Below are positions 54,538-63,959 of a stretch of DNA of 64,000 nt, piece by piece. Position 1 is the first letter of the stretch, and each line of letters begins with the position of its first letter. Under the pieces are notes generated by a model that was not told the DNA's origin, ran no database searches, and worked only from the letters and a program-made list of their open reading frames with translations. The stretch is from Frigidibacter sp. SD6-1. GTDB taxonomy: Bacteria > Pseudomonadota > Alphaproteobacteria > Rhodobacterales > Rhodobacteraceae. The stretch lies in NCBI RefSeq assembly GCF_030143255.1, contig NZ_JARJNR010000007.1:1-64000 (forward strand). The letters run 5' to 3'. Made by a program: the position numbers and the translations under genes.

Positions 54538-54582
54538 ACCCTTCCATAGCGGCGCGCGCGCGGCGCCCGCAAGGTCAAAGGG

Positions 54583-55353
54583 TCAGCCCGTCGCACCCTG
54601 CACAACGACAAGCGCCAGCCAGCCCACCGCTTCCGCGACCTGCTGCATGGCGCCACAGACATCGCCGGTCTGCCCGCCGATCCGGGCCATCGCGCGGCGG
54701 CCGAGCCAGAGGGCGGCGCCAGCCATCGTGGCCGCCACGAGTGCAGCGTCCAGAAGCCCGAAGGGCAGAAGGCAGGCACCGCCGAGCAGGGCGGCGGCGA
54801 GGGCCGCCTCCTGCGACACGCCAGAGGCGCCGTTGCCAAGTCCGTCGCCGCGCGCGGGCGGCATCAGATGAAGCGCAGCGGGCATTACCGCGCGGCTGGC
54901 GGCGGCGATGGCCAGAAAGCCGAAGATCGCATCCCAACACGCGAGCGTTCCGATGGCCAGCACGCGGATCAGCAGCGAAAAGCCGATGGCCAGCGCGCCG
55001 TAGCTGCCGATCCGGCTGTCGCGCATGATCTCCAGCATCCGTTCCCGGTCGCGTCCGCCGCCGAACCCGTCGGCAAGATCGGCCAGCCCGTCCTCATGCA
55101 AGCCGCCGGTCGCCAGCACGAGCGCCAGCACCCCGAGCACCGCCGCGAGCGGCCCGGGCAGGCCGAGGAACGTCGCAAGCCAGTAAGTGGCGGCAGAGAT
55201 GGCGCCGACCGCGAGCCCGGCGAGCGGCCAGGACCAGGCGGAGGCCGCAACCGAAGGCGCCTCGCCCGCGATCCGCCCGACCGGAAGCCGGGTCAGCATC
55301 ATCAGGCCGACCTTCAGCTCCTCCCACCGGTCCGCCGGATCGCCCGCCATCAT
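54583..55353 (-). CDS. cobS: Adenosylcobinamide-GDP ribazoletransferase
   Basis: A 256-residue integral membrane enzyme (about six segments): 'EELKVGLMMLTRLPVGRI', and the signature 'GGLHEDGLADLADGFGGGRDRERMLEIMRDSRIGSYGALAI', whose Asp residues bind metal. It joins alpha-ribazole to GDP-cobinamide, the final step of cobalamin nucleotide-loop assembly. The start overlaps the cobT stop (ATGATGA). Confidence 0.93.
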   Translation of the reverse strand: MMAGDPADRWEELKVGLMMLTRLPVGRIAGEAPSVAASAWSWPLAGLAVGAISAATYWLATFLGLPGPLAAVLGVLALVLATGGLHEDGLADLADGFGGGRDRERMLEIMRDSRIGSYGALAIGFSLLIRVLAIGTLACWDAIFGFLAIAAASRAVMPAALHLMPPARGDGLGNGASGVSQEAALAAALLGGACLLPFGLLDAALVAATMAGAALWLGRRAMARIGGQTGDVCGAMQQVAEAVGWLALVVVQGATG

Positions 55354-56366
55354 GCCTCCGAAACCCCTGCTTCGCCGAAAGTCGCCATGCCATTGTGGCA
55401 CGCCAGCGCCGCCCGCACGATGCCCAGCGCCAAGGCCGCGCCGGAGCCTTCGCCAAGCCGCATGTCGAACTCGAGGACCGGGCGCTTGGCCGTTGCGGCA
55501 AGTAGCTTCCGATGGCCGGGCTCTGCCGAGGCATGGCCGACAAGGCAATGATCGAGAAGCGCGGGATCGGCCACATGCAGCACCGCCGCGGCCGCCGTGC
55601 AGATGAACCCGTCTAGGATCACCGGAACCCGCGCCGCCCGCGCCGCCAGAACCGCGCCGCAGATCGCCGCCTGTTCACGCCCGCCAAGGGCGGAAAGGAT
55701 CGCGCCCGCGTCGCCCTTCGCGCCCGCGTGCAGCATCAGCCCGCGCTCGATCGCGTCGACTTTTCGGGCGATTCCGGCCTGATCAGAGCCTGTTCCGGGC
55801 CCGACCCACTCCGCCGCGCCGCCGCCGAAAGACGCCGCCGCCAGAGCCGCCGCAACGGTCGAGTTGCCGATGCCCATCTCGCCGAGAATAAGGATGTCGG
55901 CGCCCTCGTTCACCGCCGCCGCGCCCCGGTTCAGCGCGTCGAGGCAGTCGTCCGCGCTCATCGCCGGTCCTTGGGTGAAGTCCCCCGTGGGTCGGTCCAG
56001 GTCGAGCGCGATGACGTCGAGATCAGCGCCATTGACGCGCGCAAGCTGGTTGATCGCGGCGCCCCCAGCCTGAAAATTCGCGACCATCTGCACGGTCACT
56101 TCCTGCGGATAGGGGTTCACCCCTTGGGCGCAGATACCGTGGTTGCCCGCGAAAACCAGGGCCTGCGCCTGCCAGATTTCCGGCCGCGCCGTCGCCCGCC
56201 AGGCGGCCATGAATTCGGCGATCTCTTCCAGCCGCCCCAGCGAGCCGGGCGGCTTGGTCAGCGAATTCTGCCGCGCACGGGCGCCCGCCGCCGCCTCGGC
56301 ATCGGCCGCGGGCAGACGGGCAGCGAGGGTCTTGAGGTCATCGAGCGAGGCGAGCGCGAAGGTCAT
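55350..56366 (-). CDS. cobT: Nicotinate-nucleotide-dimethylbenzimidazole phosphoribosyltransferase
   Basis: A 338-residue CobT: 'NSLTKPPGSLGRLEEIAEFMAAW' near the start, 'VFAGNHGICAQGVNPYPQEVTVQMVANFQAGGAAINQLA', the glycine-rich 'LILGEMGIGNSTVAAAL', and 'GHASAEPGHRKLL'. The catalytic Glu is expected in the C-terminal part. It activates DMB, supplied by BluB encoded at the end of the plus-strand cluster, to alpha-ribazole phosphate. Confidence 0.95.
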   Translation of the reverse strand: MTFALASLDDLKTLAARLPAADAEAAAGARARQNSLTKPPGSLGRLEEIAEFMAAWRATARPEIWQAQALVFAGNHGICAQGVNPYPQEVTVQMVANFQAGGAAINQLARVNGADLDVIALDLDRPTGDFTQGPAMSADDCLDALNRGAAAVNEGADILILGEMGIGNSTVAAALAAASFGGGAAEWVGPGTGSDQAGIARKVDAIERGLMLHAGAKGDAGAILSALGGREQAAICGAVLAARAARVPVILDGFICTAAAAVLHVADPALLDHCLVGHASAEPGHRKLLAATAKRPVLEFDMRLGEGSGAALALGIVRAALACHNGMATFGEAGVSEA

Positions 56367-56381
56367 GTCAGTTTCTTTCGG

Positions 56382-56888
56382 TCATTTGACTTGCAGGGGC
56401 AGGCCCGCGACGGCGAGCCAGACCTCGTCCGCGGCCGCCGCCACCCATTGATTGAGAAGCCCCGCCGCATCGCGGAACTCGCGGGCGAGCCTGTTTTCCG
56501 GCACGATCCCGGCGCCGACCTCGTTGGTCACGATCACCACGGGGCTTTGCTGACGCGGCAGTGCCGCTGCAAGCGCGCGGCCCTCGGCCTGCCAGTCACG
56601 ATCGGAAAGCATCAGGTTGGTCAGCCAGAGCGTCAGGCAATCGACAAGGCGCGGCCCGGTGCCATCGGTTGCCCCAAGCGCGCCAACCAGATCGAAGGGC
56701 GCGGGATGATCGCGCCATTCCGCCCCGCGCCGCGCCTGATGGGCCGCGATACGGGCCGCCATCTCCTCGTCCCGGATCTCGGCGGTGGCGATATAGGTCG
56801 CAGGCCGCCCGAAGGACAGCGCCTTCGTCTCGGCGATGCCGCTTTTGCCCGATCGGGCGCCCCCGGTCACAAGTATCGTCTTGCTCAT
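56382..56888 (-). CDS. cobU: Bifunctional adenosylcobinamide kinase/guanylyltransferase
   Basis: A 168-residue CobU/CobP: the P-loop 'ILVTGGARSGKSGIAETKAL', 'YIATAEIRDEEMAARIAAHQARRGAEW' with the guanylylated His region, 'LVDCLTLWLTNLML' and 'VIVTNEVGAGIVPENRLAREFRDAAGLLNQ'. It makes AdoCbi-GDP from AdoCbi(-P). First gene of cobU-cobT-cobS on the minus strand, divergent from the phosphatase gene with a 51-bp gap. Confidence 0.94.
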   Translation of the reverse strand: MSKTILVTGGARSGKSGIAETKALSFGRPATYIATAEIRDEEMAARIAAHQARRGAEWRDHPAPFDLVGALGATDGTGPRLVDCLTLWLTNLMLSDRDWQAEGRALAAALPRQQSPVVIVTNEVGAGIVPENRLAREFRDAAGLLNQWVAAAADEVWLAVAGLPLQVK

Positions 56889-56939
56889 GGGTCAGCCTCA
56901 AAGCAGAAACGGCGCGACCACGGAAGGGGGAATGCGACC

Positions 56940-57512
56940 GTGCCCGGCCGGACCGCGACAGAACTGATCCTGATCCGCCATGCGCCGACCTTGGCCATGG
57001 GCCGCCTGAACGGGCGGACGGATGTGGGCGCCGACCTCTCGGACGCTGCGGCCATCGCGGCGCTGCGCGACCGTCTGCCCCGGCCTGACCGGCTGATCAC
57101 CAGCCCGGCGCGCCGCTGCCGGGAAACCGCTCTGGCGCTGTGGGATCAGGTGGCAGAGACGGACCCGAGGTTGTGGGAACAGGATTTCGGCGACTGGGAA
57201 GGCAAGTCCTACGCTGATCTGCCCGACATCGGCCCGCTGGAAGCGGCCGAGCTTGCCCGCCATCGCCCGCCGGGCGGCGAAAGTTTTGCAGATATCTGCG
57301 CGCGGATTCACCCCGCGCTCATCGACATCGCGGAAGCTGGCCCCGCCACCCTCCTGGCCCATGCCGGGACGGTCAGGGCCGCGCTGGCGCTGGCGCTTGG
57401 GTCTGTTCCGCCCGGGCTTGCCTTCGATGTCGCGCCCCTCTCCGTTACCCGGCTGGTGCGTCACGCGGCGGGCTGGCAGATCGGCGGCGTGAATGAGAGG
57501 GTGGCCGGATGA
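56940..57512 (+). CDS. Histidine phosphatase family protein, probable alpha-ribazole-phosphate phosphatase
   Basis: A 190-residue phosphoglycerate-mutase-fold phosphatase: the catalytic His in 'ELILIRHAPTLAMGRLNGRTD', Arg in 'LITSPARRCRETA', Glu in 'WEQDFGDWEGKSYADL', and the second His in 'LLAHAGTVRAAL'. In this setting the substrate is probably alpha-ribazole 5'-phosphate (CobC of Salmonella). The start is GTG at 56940 after AAGGGGG; the frame is open far upstream without similarity. It leads the plus-strand cobalamin genes, overlapping bluE by 4 bp. Confidence 0.85.
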   Translation: MPGRTATELILIRHAPTLAMGRLNGRTDVGADLSDAAAIAALRDRLPRPDRLITSPARRCRETALALWDQVAETDPRLWEQDFGDWEGKSYADLPDIGPLEAAELARHRPPGGESFADICARIHPALIDIAEAGPATLLAHAGTVRAALALALGSVPPGLAFDVAPLSVTRLVRHAAGWQIGGVNERVAG

Positions 57513-58300
57513 TTCGGGTCCAGGGACATTTCGGAGAGTTCTTGCAAGGGCGGCTCGGGCCGGACGGCCCGGTGGTTCTGGTCACCTTGCCCTGCCCGCT
57601 TCTGACCGTCGGCATCCGCCGGACCGATGCGACGGAGCCGCATGGCCTTTTGTCACAGGCGCGCGGCAGGGCGCTTCTGAAGACCCTCGGGCTTGCTGAT
57701 CCGGGCCCTTTCACCCTGTCGGCCAACATGCCGCGCGGCGGCGGTGGCGGGGTATCGACGGCGGCTCTGGTGGCGCTCGCGCGCCTCGCCGGATCGCGCC
57801 ATGGCGCGATGGAGTTGGCCAGCGCCTGCGTGGGCGTCGAGGGCGCGAGCGATCCCCTGATGTTCGACAGGCCCGAACAGATGCTCTGGGCCTCGCGCCG
57901 GGGCGAGGTCATGCGCGACCTGCCCGCGCTTCCCGCTATGGAAGTGGTTGGCGGCTTCTTCGGCCCCAACCGCCGTACCAATGCGGCGGACGAGAATTTC
58001 GCCGACATCGCCGACCTGATCGACCCGTGGGAGGCAGCGGCGCGCACGGGCGACCTGCCCGCGCTTGCGGCGTTGACCAGCGAATCGGCCCGTCGCAACC
58101 GGGCATTGCGCGGCCCGGCCGAGGATCCGACACCGGGCCTCTGCCACGCGCTCGGCGCACTTGGCCATACGGCCGCCCATACCGGATCGGCGCGCGGGCT
58201 GATCTTCGCACCCGGACAAGCGCCCAAGGACGCCACAGCGCGGCTTCACGCGGCAGGCTTCCGCCGTGTCGTTACCTTCCGCACCGGCGGCGACGCATGA
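57509..58300 (+). CDS. bluE: L-threonine kinase for cobalamin synthesis (BluE/PduX-like GHMP kinase)
   Basis: A 263-residue GHMP-fold kinase. The N-terminus 'VQGHFGEFLQGRLGPDGPVVLVTLPCPL' is typical of PduX-type threonine kinases (GSCGE-Q in Salmonella). The ATP loop is 'MPRGGGGGVSTAALVALARLAG'. It would phosphorylate L-threonine, which the downstream decarboxylase converts to the aminopropanol phosphate arm. Rhodobacter capsulatus BluE is known for this role. Coupled by 4-bp overlaps to both neighbours. Confidence 0.85.
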   Translation: MIRVQGHFGEFLQGRLGPDGPVVLVTLPCPLLTVGIRRTDATEPHGLLSQARGRALLKTLGLADPGPFTLSANMPRGGGGGVSTAALVALARLAGSRHGAMELASACVGVEGASDPLMFDRPEQMLWASRRGEVMRDLPALPAMEVVGGFFGPNRRTNAADENFADIADLIDPWEAAARTGDLPALAALTSESARRNRALRGPAEDPTPGLCHALGALGHTAAHTGSARGLIFAPGQAPKDATARLHAAGFRRVVTFRTGGDA

Positions 58301-59238
58301 CCGGCGCGGGGCTGATGCTGGCGGGTCTGGTGATCGACCTCGCGCTGGGCTGGCCGCGCGGGCTTTACGCGCTTCTAGGCCACCCCGTGACTTGGATCGG
58401 GCGCCTGATCAGCCGCCTCGACGACTGGCTGAATATCGAGGGCACTGCTGACCGCGACCGGCGCATCGCAGGCCTTGCCGCCGCCCTTCTGGTGATCGGC
58501 ATCGCGGCCATCATCGGCCTTATCCTGCAAAGCGTTCTGCCTTCCGGCTGGAAAGGCCTTCTGATCGGCGGCCTCCTCGCCTGGCCGCTGATCGCGGCCC
58601 GGTCGCTGCGCGACCATGTGGTGGCCGTGTCGAGACCGCTTCGCGGTGGCGATGTTGCTGGCGCGCGTCGCGCGGTGGCGATGATCGTCGGGCGCGATCC
58701 CGACCGGCTGGACGAGGCGGGCATAGCGCGCGCAACGATCGAGAGCCTGTCGGAGAATGCCTCTGACGGCGTCATCGCGCCGCTCTTCTGGGGCGCGATC
58801 TTCGGCCTGCCGGGGATCGCGGCCTACAAGGCGATCAACACGCTCGATTCGATGATCGGCCACCGCACGCCGCGGCATGAGGCCTTCGGCTGGGCGGCGG
58901 CGCGGATCGACGATCTGGCAAACCTGATCCCGGCGCGGCTGACCGGCCTTCTGATCGCCGCCGTCTCGACCGCGCCGCGCGCGGCATTCGACCGGATGTG
59001 GCGCGAGGCAGGCAGTCACCGGTCCCCCAACGCGGGCTGGCCAGAGGCGGCGATGGCGGCCGCACTTGGGGTGCGCCTGTCTGGCCCCCGCCTCTATCAC
59101 GACCGGGTGGCGAACGAGCCCTGGATCAACGGTTCCGCCCGCGATCCGGCAGCGGAAGACATCACGCGGGCGCTGGAAATCTGCCGGAATGCGCTGGCGC
59201 TGACTGCGCTTCTCCTCCTTCTCCTGTGGCTGATCTGA
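58297..59238 (+). CDS. cbiB: Adenosylcobinamide-phosphate synthase
   Basis: A 313-residue membrane protein (CbiB; CobD in alphaproteobacterial naming): 'LAGLVIDLALGWPRGLYALLGHPVTWIGRLISRLD', 'ARATIESLSENASDGVIAPLFWGAIFGLPGIAAYKAINTLDSMIGHR' and 'SPNAGWPEAAMAAALGVRLSGP'. It attaches the aminopropanol (phosphate) arm to cobyric acid. Overlaps bluE by 4 bp and the decarboxylase gene by 1 bp. Confidence 0.95.
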   Translation: MTGAGLMLAGLVIDLALGWPRGLYALLGHPVTWIGRLISRLDDWLNIEGTADRDRRIAGLAAALLVIGIAAIIGLILQSVLPSGWKGLLIGGLLAWPLIAARSLRDHVVAVSRPLRGGDVAGARRAVAMIVGRDPDRLDEAGIARATIESLSENASDGVIAPLFWGAIFGLPGIAAYKAINTLDSMIGHRTPRHEAFGWAAARIDDLANLIPARLTGLLIAAVSTAPRAAFDRMWREAGSHRSPNAGWPEAAMAAALGVRLSGPRLYHDRVANEPWINGSARDPAAEDITRALEICRNALALTALLLLLLWLI

Positions 59239-60203
59239 TGCGCGACCATGGCGGCAATATCGACGCAGCGCGGGCGCGTTGGGGCGGGCGGGCGGAAGAC
59301 TGGATCGACCTGTCGACCGGCATCAACCGCATGCCCTATCCGCTGCCGCCTCTCAGCACCGAGGCCTGGACGGCACTGCCTACCCGTGCCGCGATGGAGG
59401 GGCTGATCGTAGCCGCCCGGCAGGCCTACGGAACGCAAGCCGCTGTCCTGCCGGTCGCGGGCGCGCAGGCGGCAATCCAGATGATGCCGCGCCTGCGCCC
59501 GCCCGGCATCGCCCGGGTCCTCGCCCCCACCTACAACGAACATGCCGCCAGCCTGCGCGCGGCCGCCTGGACGGTCGAGGAAGTGTCTATGCCTGCCCAA
59601 CTTGCGGGCGCGGACCTTGCGGTGGTTGTCAATCCCAACAATCCCGACGGCCGCCAGCACACGCCCGCCGACCTGCAGGCGCTGGCAGAGAGGGCCGGAT
59701 TGCTGGTGGTCGATGAAAGCTTCGCCGACCCCTATCCGCACCTCTCTCTTGCAAGCGAGACGCCCCGACCGGGCCTCGTGATCCTGCGCTCTTTCGGCAA
59801 GTTCTACGGCCTCGCCGGGGTACGGCTCGGTTTCGTTCTGGGCCATGAGGACACCATTGGAAAGCTCTCGGCCATGGCGGGGCCCTGGCCGGTCTCAGGC
59901 GCGGCGATCGAGGTTGGGGCGAAGGCTTTGGCCGACCGGGACTGGGCGGCTGCGACCATCGCGCGGCTGGCCAGTGACTGCGACCGGATGGATGCATTGG
60001 CACTCAGGGCCGGGTGGCGCCTGATCGGCGGCACGCCTCTCTTTCGCAGCTACCGCGTGCCGGACGCGGCGGCGGCACAGGCGCAGCTTGCGACGCATCA
60101 TATCTGGTCGCGCATCTTCCCCTGGTCGGGCGACTGGCTGCGCCTCGGCCTGCCGGGCAGCGCGGCGGAATGGACGCGGCTTGAGGGGGCGTTGGCAGGC
60201 TGA
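59238..60203 (+). CDS. cobC: Threonine-phosphate decarboxylase (PLP-dependent, cobalamin pathway)
   Basis: A 321-residue class I aminotransferase-fold enzyme: 'DHGGNIDAARARWGGRAEDWIDLSTGINRMPYPLP' is the typical start, 'LAVVVNPNNPDGR' and 'LLVVDESFADPYP' follow, and the PLP lysine is in 'ILRSFGKFYGLAGVRLGFVLG'. It decarboxylates L-threonine phosphate (CobD of Salmonella, CobC in alphaproteobacteria). The start shares one base with the cbiB stop and the stop shares one with the bluB start. Confidence 0.93.
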   Translation: MRDHGGNIDAARARWGGRAEDWIDLSTGINRMPYPLPPLSTEAWTALPTRAAMEGLIVAARQAYGTQAAVLPVAGAQAAIQMMPRLRPPGIARVLAPTYNEHAASLRAAAWTVEEVSMPAQLAGADLAVVVNPNNPDGRQHTPADLQALAERAGLLVVDESFADPYPHLSLASETPRPGLVILRSFGKFYGLAGVRLGFVLGHEDTIGKLSAMAGPWPVSGAAIEVGAKALADRDWAAATIARLASDCDRMDALALRAGWRLIGGTPLFRSYRVPDAAAAQAQLATHHIWSRIFPWSGDWLRLGLPGSAAEWTRLEGALAG

Positions 60204-60826
60204 TGCTGTTCACCCGCGCCCATGCCACGACGCTTGTGGAAATCCTGCGCTGGCGCCGCGATGTGCGGCATTTCCGCAGAGATCCGGTGCCGGAAGAGGT
60301 GTTGGAGCGTCTGCGCCGGGCCATGGATTGCGCGCCGTCGGTCGGCAACGCGCGGCCCTGGCGGGTGGTGCGGGTCCGCGACGCGGGCCTGCGCGACGGC
60401 GTACGGCAGAACTTCCGCGCCACCAATGCCGCCGCGCTGGAAAGCTACGACGGGCAGGCGCGGTCCGACTATGCGCGGCTGAAGCTCGCGGGCCTCGACC
60501 GGGCGCCGGAACATCTGGCCGTCTTCACGGCGACCGACCCGGCCGAGGGCCGCCGCCTTGGCCGCATGACCATGCCCGACACCCTGCGCCAATCGACGGC
60601 GATGGCGATCCATACGCTCTGGCTGGCGGCACGGGCGGAAAACCTCGGGCTCGGCATGGTTTCGATCCTCGATCCGGCCGGAATAGAGACGCTTTTCGGC
60701 GTGCCGGAGGGATGGGAGTTCAGCGCCTACCTCTGCCTCGGCTGGCCCGAGACCCATGACGACACGCCGCTTCTGCACCGTGTCGGCTGGCAGGAGAACC
60801 GCGAAACGACCTGGGAAGAACGCTGA
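60203..60826 (+). CDS. bluB: 5,6-dimethylbenzimidazole synthase
   Basis: A 207-residue flavin-destructase: 'ILRWRRDVRHFRRDPVPEEVLERLRRAMDCAPSVGNARPWRVVRV' at the N-terminus, 'RRLGRMTMPDTLRQSTAMAIHTLWLAARAENLGLGMVSIL' and 'YLCLGWPE'. It makes DMB, the lower ligand of B12, from FMN and oxygen, so this organism can make it aerobically. Last gene of the plus-strand cluster; convergent with rlmN, with a short CCGGTC-GTTATT-GACCGG hairpin at 60829-60846. Confidence 0.95.
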   Translation: MLFTRAHATTLVEILRWRRDVRHFRRDPVPEEVLERLRRAMDCAPSVGNARPWRVVRVRDAGLRDGVRQNFRATNAAALESYDGQARSDYARLKLAGLDRAPEHLAVFTATDPAEGRRLGRMTMPDTLRQSTAMAIHTLWLAARAENLGLGMVSILDPAGIETLFGVPEGWEFSAYLCLGWPETHDDTPLLHRVGWQENRETTWEER

Positions 60827-60835
60827 CGCCGGTCG

Positions 60836-62026
60836 TTATTGACCGGTCTCGGCGGCAATCTGCGCCCGGCTCTTGCGCGCGCGTTCCGTCGCCGATTTCA
60901 GCTGGCCGCAGGCGGCCATGATATCTTCGCCGCGCGGGGTCCGGATCGGCGAGGCATAACCGGCCTTGTAGATGATGTCGGCGAACGCATGAATCCGGTT
61001 GCCAGAGGAACGCTTGTAAGGCGCGCCGGGCCATTCGTTGAAGGGAATGAGGTTCACCTTCGCCGGAATGCCCTCCAGGAGCTTCACCAGCCGGTGGGCA
61101 TCTTCCTTGCTGTCGTTGATGCCGTCGAGCATCACATATTCGAACGTGATCCGTTCAGAGTTCGACAGGCCCGGATAGGCCTTGAGCGCCTCCAGAAGCG
61201 TTGCGATGTTCCAGCGCTTGTTGATCGGCACCAGAATGTCGCGGACCGCGTCCGTCGTCGCATGGAAGCTGATCGCGAGCTGACAGCCGATTTCGGTCGC
61301 GGTCCGGGCGATCTCGGGCACCACGCCGGAGGTCGACAAAGTGATACGGCGGCGGCCAAGGGCGATGCCTTCGCCGTCCATCACGATGTTCATCGCGTCG
61401 CGGACATTGTCGAAATTGTACAAAGGCTCGCCCATGCCCATCAGCACGATGTTCGACACAAGCCGTGGCCCGTCCTCGCCCGTGCCGGTGCCGGGTGCGG
61501 GCCATTCGTCCAGATCGTCACGGGCAAGCATCACCTGTCCGACGATCTCACCCGCGGTCAGGTTGCGCACCAGTTTCTGGGTGCCCGTGTGACAGAAGGA
61601 ACAGGTGAGCGTGCAGCCGACCTGAGAGGAAACACAGAGCGTTCCGCGCCCTTCCTCGGGGATATAGACAACCTCGACCTCATGCCCACCGGCGATGCGC
61701 ACCAGATATTTGCGGGTGCCATCGGCAGACAGCTGGCGGGTGACGAGCTCCGGCAGCGCGATGGTGAAATTGTCGGCAAGGAGGCGTCGATAATCCTTCG
61801 CCAGATTGGTCATCGCGCCGAAATCGCGCACGCCCCAATGGTAGATCCATTGCCAGACCTGACCGACCCGCATCTTCACCTGCTTTTCCGACGTGCCTGC
61901 GGCGATGAGCGCCTCGCGAAGAGCTGCCCGCGTCAGGCCGACGAGATTGACCTTGCCATCCACGGCCGGGCGGCGGGGGATCGCATGGACATCGGGCACC
62001 AGGGGGGCGGGGGCGGCATCGGACAT
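60836..62026 (-). CDS. rlmN: 23S rRNA A2503/tRNA A37 methyltransferase RlmN
   Basis: A 396-residue radical-SAM methyltransferase: the N-terminal domain ('[40 protein letters not shown]'), the CxxxCxxC cluster motif in '[20 protein letters not shown]', '[17 protein letters not shown]', and the second catalytic cysteine expected near '[16 protein letters not shown]'. It methylates C2 of A2503. The frame is open 83 codons upstream through repeat copy B, but the family start is at 62026. Confidence 0.96.
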   Translation of the reverse strand: MSDAAPAPLVPDVHAIPRRPAVDGKVNLVGLTRAALREALIAAGTSEKQVKMRVGQVWQWIYHWGVRDFGAMTNLAKDYRRLLADNFTIALPELVTRQLSADGTRKYLVRIAGGHEVEVVYIPEEGRGTLCVSSQVGCTLTCSFCHTGTQKLVRNLTAGEIVGQVMLARDDLDEWPAPGTGTGEDGPRLVSNIVLMGMGEPLYNFDNVRDAMNIVMDGEGIALGRRRITLSTSGVVPEIARTATEIGCQLAISFHATTDAVRDILVPINKRWNIATLLEALKAYPGLSNSERITFEYVMLDGINDSKEDAHRLVKLLEGIPAKVNLIPFNEWPGAPYKRSSGNRIHAFADIIYKAGYASPIRTPRGEDIMAACGQLKSATERARKSRAQIAAETGQ

Positions 62027-62056
62027 GGGACAACCATCAGGGATTCGAGACCCGCT

Positions 62057-62085
62057 CCTATAGGCCAAAAGCGCGATGAACGGAA
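62057..62085 (-). promoter_or_regulatory. Putative promoter of rlmN
   Basis: On the minus strand TTCCGT (62085-62080), 17 nt, TATAGG (62062-62057), inside the shared core CCTATAGG. This mirrors the TTGCGT-N17-TATAGG arrangement downstream of repeat copy A. Assigned by comparison only. Confidence 0.4.
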
Positions 62086-62098
62086 CAGGGTGGCTCTC

Positions 62099-62171
62099 AG
62101 GCCTGCTCATCGTCGCACTTCGTGCGCTCTTCGCGCGTCGGCCCGACGAGAAGCGAAGCGCACGAGGAGGC
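62099..62171 (-). repeat. Structured dispersed repeat, copy B
   Basis: On the minus strand it starts with GCCTCCTCGTGCGCTTCGC, 12 nt after the ABC-exporter stop, and aligns with copy A at 21062-21133. The helix GCGCT/AGCGC (62161-62157 with 62128-62124) and the hairpin GCAC-GAA-GTGC (62125-62115) replace GCACT/AGTGC and GCAT-GAA-ATGC of copy A. Each pairing is thus preserved by a double base change. Copy B can extend its long stem through CTTCGC/GCGAAG with a 2-nt bulge. Confidence 0.7.
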
Positions 62172-62183
62172 GCCTGGCACAGC

Positions 62184-63959
62184 CTAGCCGACCGCGCGGA
62201 ACTGCTGGTCATAGAGCCGCCGGAACATCCCGCCCTTCGCCAGCAGCTCCTCGGTCGTGCCCTGCTCGACCACACGGCCCTCGTTCACCACGCAGATCCG
62301 GTCGGCCTCCAGCACCGTCGAGAGACGATGCGCGATCACGATCGTCGTCCGCCCGCGTGTCAGCCGGTGCAGCGCTTCCTGCACCAGGCCTTCGGAGGTC
62401 GCGTCAAGGGCACTCGTTGCCTCATCGAGCAGAAGGATCGGGCTATCCTTCAGAATCGCCCTTGCGATCGCCAGCCTCTGCTTCTGCCCGCCCGAAAGGA
62501 AGGCGCCGTTCTCGCCCACCTGGGTCTGATAGCCCTGCGGCAGTTCCTTGATGAACTCATGCGCATTGGCCGCGCGAGCCGCCTCGACTACCTGCTCTTC
62601 CGTCGCGTCGGGGCGGCTGAGGCGGATATTGTCGATGATGCTTGCCGAAAAGAGAAAGGTTCCCTGGCCTACAAAGGAAATCCGCTCACGCAAGGTGGCA
62701 AAGGAGACGGTCTTGAGATCGACACCGTCGATCGCAACAGTTCCGGTCTGCGGATCGTAGAGTCTGAGCACAAGGTTCAGGATCGTCGACTTGCCACCGC
62801 CCGAGGGGCCGACCAGCGCCGTTGTCTTGCCCGCCTCGCAAACGATCGAAATATCGCGCAGCGCGGGCTTGTTCCTGGCGTAGGCGAACCTGACCGCACT
62901 GAACTCCACCCGCCCCGGGCCCGCAGGCAGATCAACGGGCATCTCGGCTTCCGTCAGCGTCTCGGGCGCGTCCAGAAGATCGTACATCATCTTCACGCCG
63001 ACCATGCTTGCCTCGATCGACACGCGCATGCGCGAAAGCCGTTTTGCCGGCTCATAGGCCATGAGAAGCGCGGTCACGAAAGACATGAGCTGGCCAGCCG
63101 ATGTGGGGCTCTCGCCAAACAGACTGACGGCGCTCAGGGCAACGACGCCCGCGATCGCGAAGCCTGAAAGAGTGTCCATCAGAGGGCTCGTGACCGCCTC
63201 GAGCCGGGCGATGGCATTTGCGCGCTTTTCGACCTGCCCCACCGCCGCATTCATCCGCCCTGCCATCTTCTCTTCAAGCGAGAAAGCCTTCACCACCATG
63301 ATCCCGGCCGAGGTTTCCTGCACGACCTTGAAGATCTCGGCAAGCGAGGCAAGCTCCTGCTCCATGATCGCGCGCACCTTGCGCAGGATGAGGCGCACGC
63401 CAAGGAGGGCGAGCGGTCCGACGAGAAGCGACACGACCGACAGGGTCGGTTGCTGGTAGATCATCACCGCGACAAGCCCGACGAGGGTCAGCATGTCGCG
63501 CACGAAACCGGTGACCAGGATATCGATGATCGCGCGCGCCGACTGCGCCGATTGCGTGAGCCGCATCAGAAGGCTGGAAGATTCGTTCGTGTTGTAGAAG
63601 GCAGCGCCCTGACGCAGAAGCTTCGCATAAAGCCTGCGCTGCTGGACCGCGACGATCCGGTTGCCGGCCCGGGTCAGCGCAACGGTCTGCACGTAACTCG
63701 CCACGCCTTTCAGGAAAAAGATCAGCGCCACGGCCCCCGCGACCAGGAAGACCCGCATCCGATCATCCGGATTGGTCATCGAATCGACGATGTCCTTCAT
63801 GATCCAGGCGGTCAGGGATGTCGTCGCCGCAACCATCACCATGGCGATGATCGCGATGATGTAGAGCGGCATCTGGGCACGGAAGTTCTCGCGTAGAAGC
63901 CTGCCGACATGGCTATCCCGGAAACCGGACAGAACATTCATTTTCACGGGGGTGCTCAT
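62184..63959 (-). CDS. MsbA-like ABC exporter (fused membrane and ATPase domains)
   Basis: A 591-residue half-transporter. Six membrane helices lie in residues about 30-310, then the ATPase domain: Walker A '[23 protein letters not shown]', the signature motif '[20 protein letters not shown]', Walker B '[12 protein letters not shown]' and the switch His in '[12 protein letters not shown]'. Likely a lipid or drug flippase acting as a homodimer; MsbA-type lipid A export is plausible with waaA/lpxK elsewhere in the window but unproven. Its start is at 63959; only 41 bp of upstream sequence is available. Repeat copy B follows its stop. Confidence 0.9.
   Translation of the reverse strand: MSTPVKMNVLSGFRDSHVGRLLRENFRAQMPLYIIAIIAMVMVAATTSLTAWIMKDIVDSMTNPDDRMRVFLVAGAVALIFFLKGVASYVQTVALTRAGNRIVAVQQRRLYAKLLRQGAAFYNTNESSSLLMRLTQSAQSARAIIDILVTGFVRDMLTLVGLVAVMIYQQPTLSVVSLLVGPLALLGVRLILRKVRAIMEQELASLAEIFKVVQETSAGIMVVKAFSLEEKMAGRMNAAVGQVEKRANAIARLEAVTSPLMDTLSGFAIAGVVALSAVSLFGESPTSAGQLMSFVTALLMAYEPAKRLSRMRVSIEASMVGVKMMYDLLDAPETLTEAEMPVDLPAGPGRVEFSAVRFAYARNKPALRDISIVCEAGKTTALVGPSGGGKSTILNLVLRLYDPQTGTVAIDGVDLKTVSFATLRERISFVGQGTFLFSASIIDNIRLSRPDATEEQVVEAARAANAHEFIKELPQGYQTQVGENGAFLSGGQKQRLAIARAILKDSPILLLDEATSALDATSEGLVQEALHRLTRGRTTIVIAHRLSTVLEADRICVVNEGRVVEQGTTEELLAKGGMFRRLYDQQFRAVG

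Noticed and set aside
56889-56939. Cobalamin riboswitch between the divergent cobalamin genes
   Set aside because: The gap is only 51 bp, too short for a B12 riboswitch, and no B12-box-like motif was seen there or before cobS or bluB.
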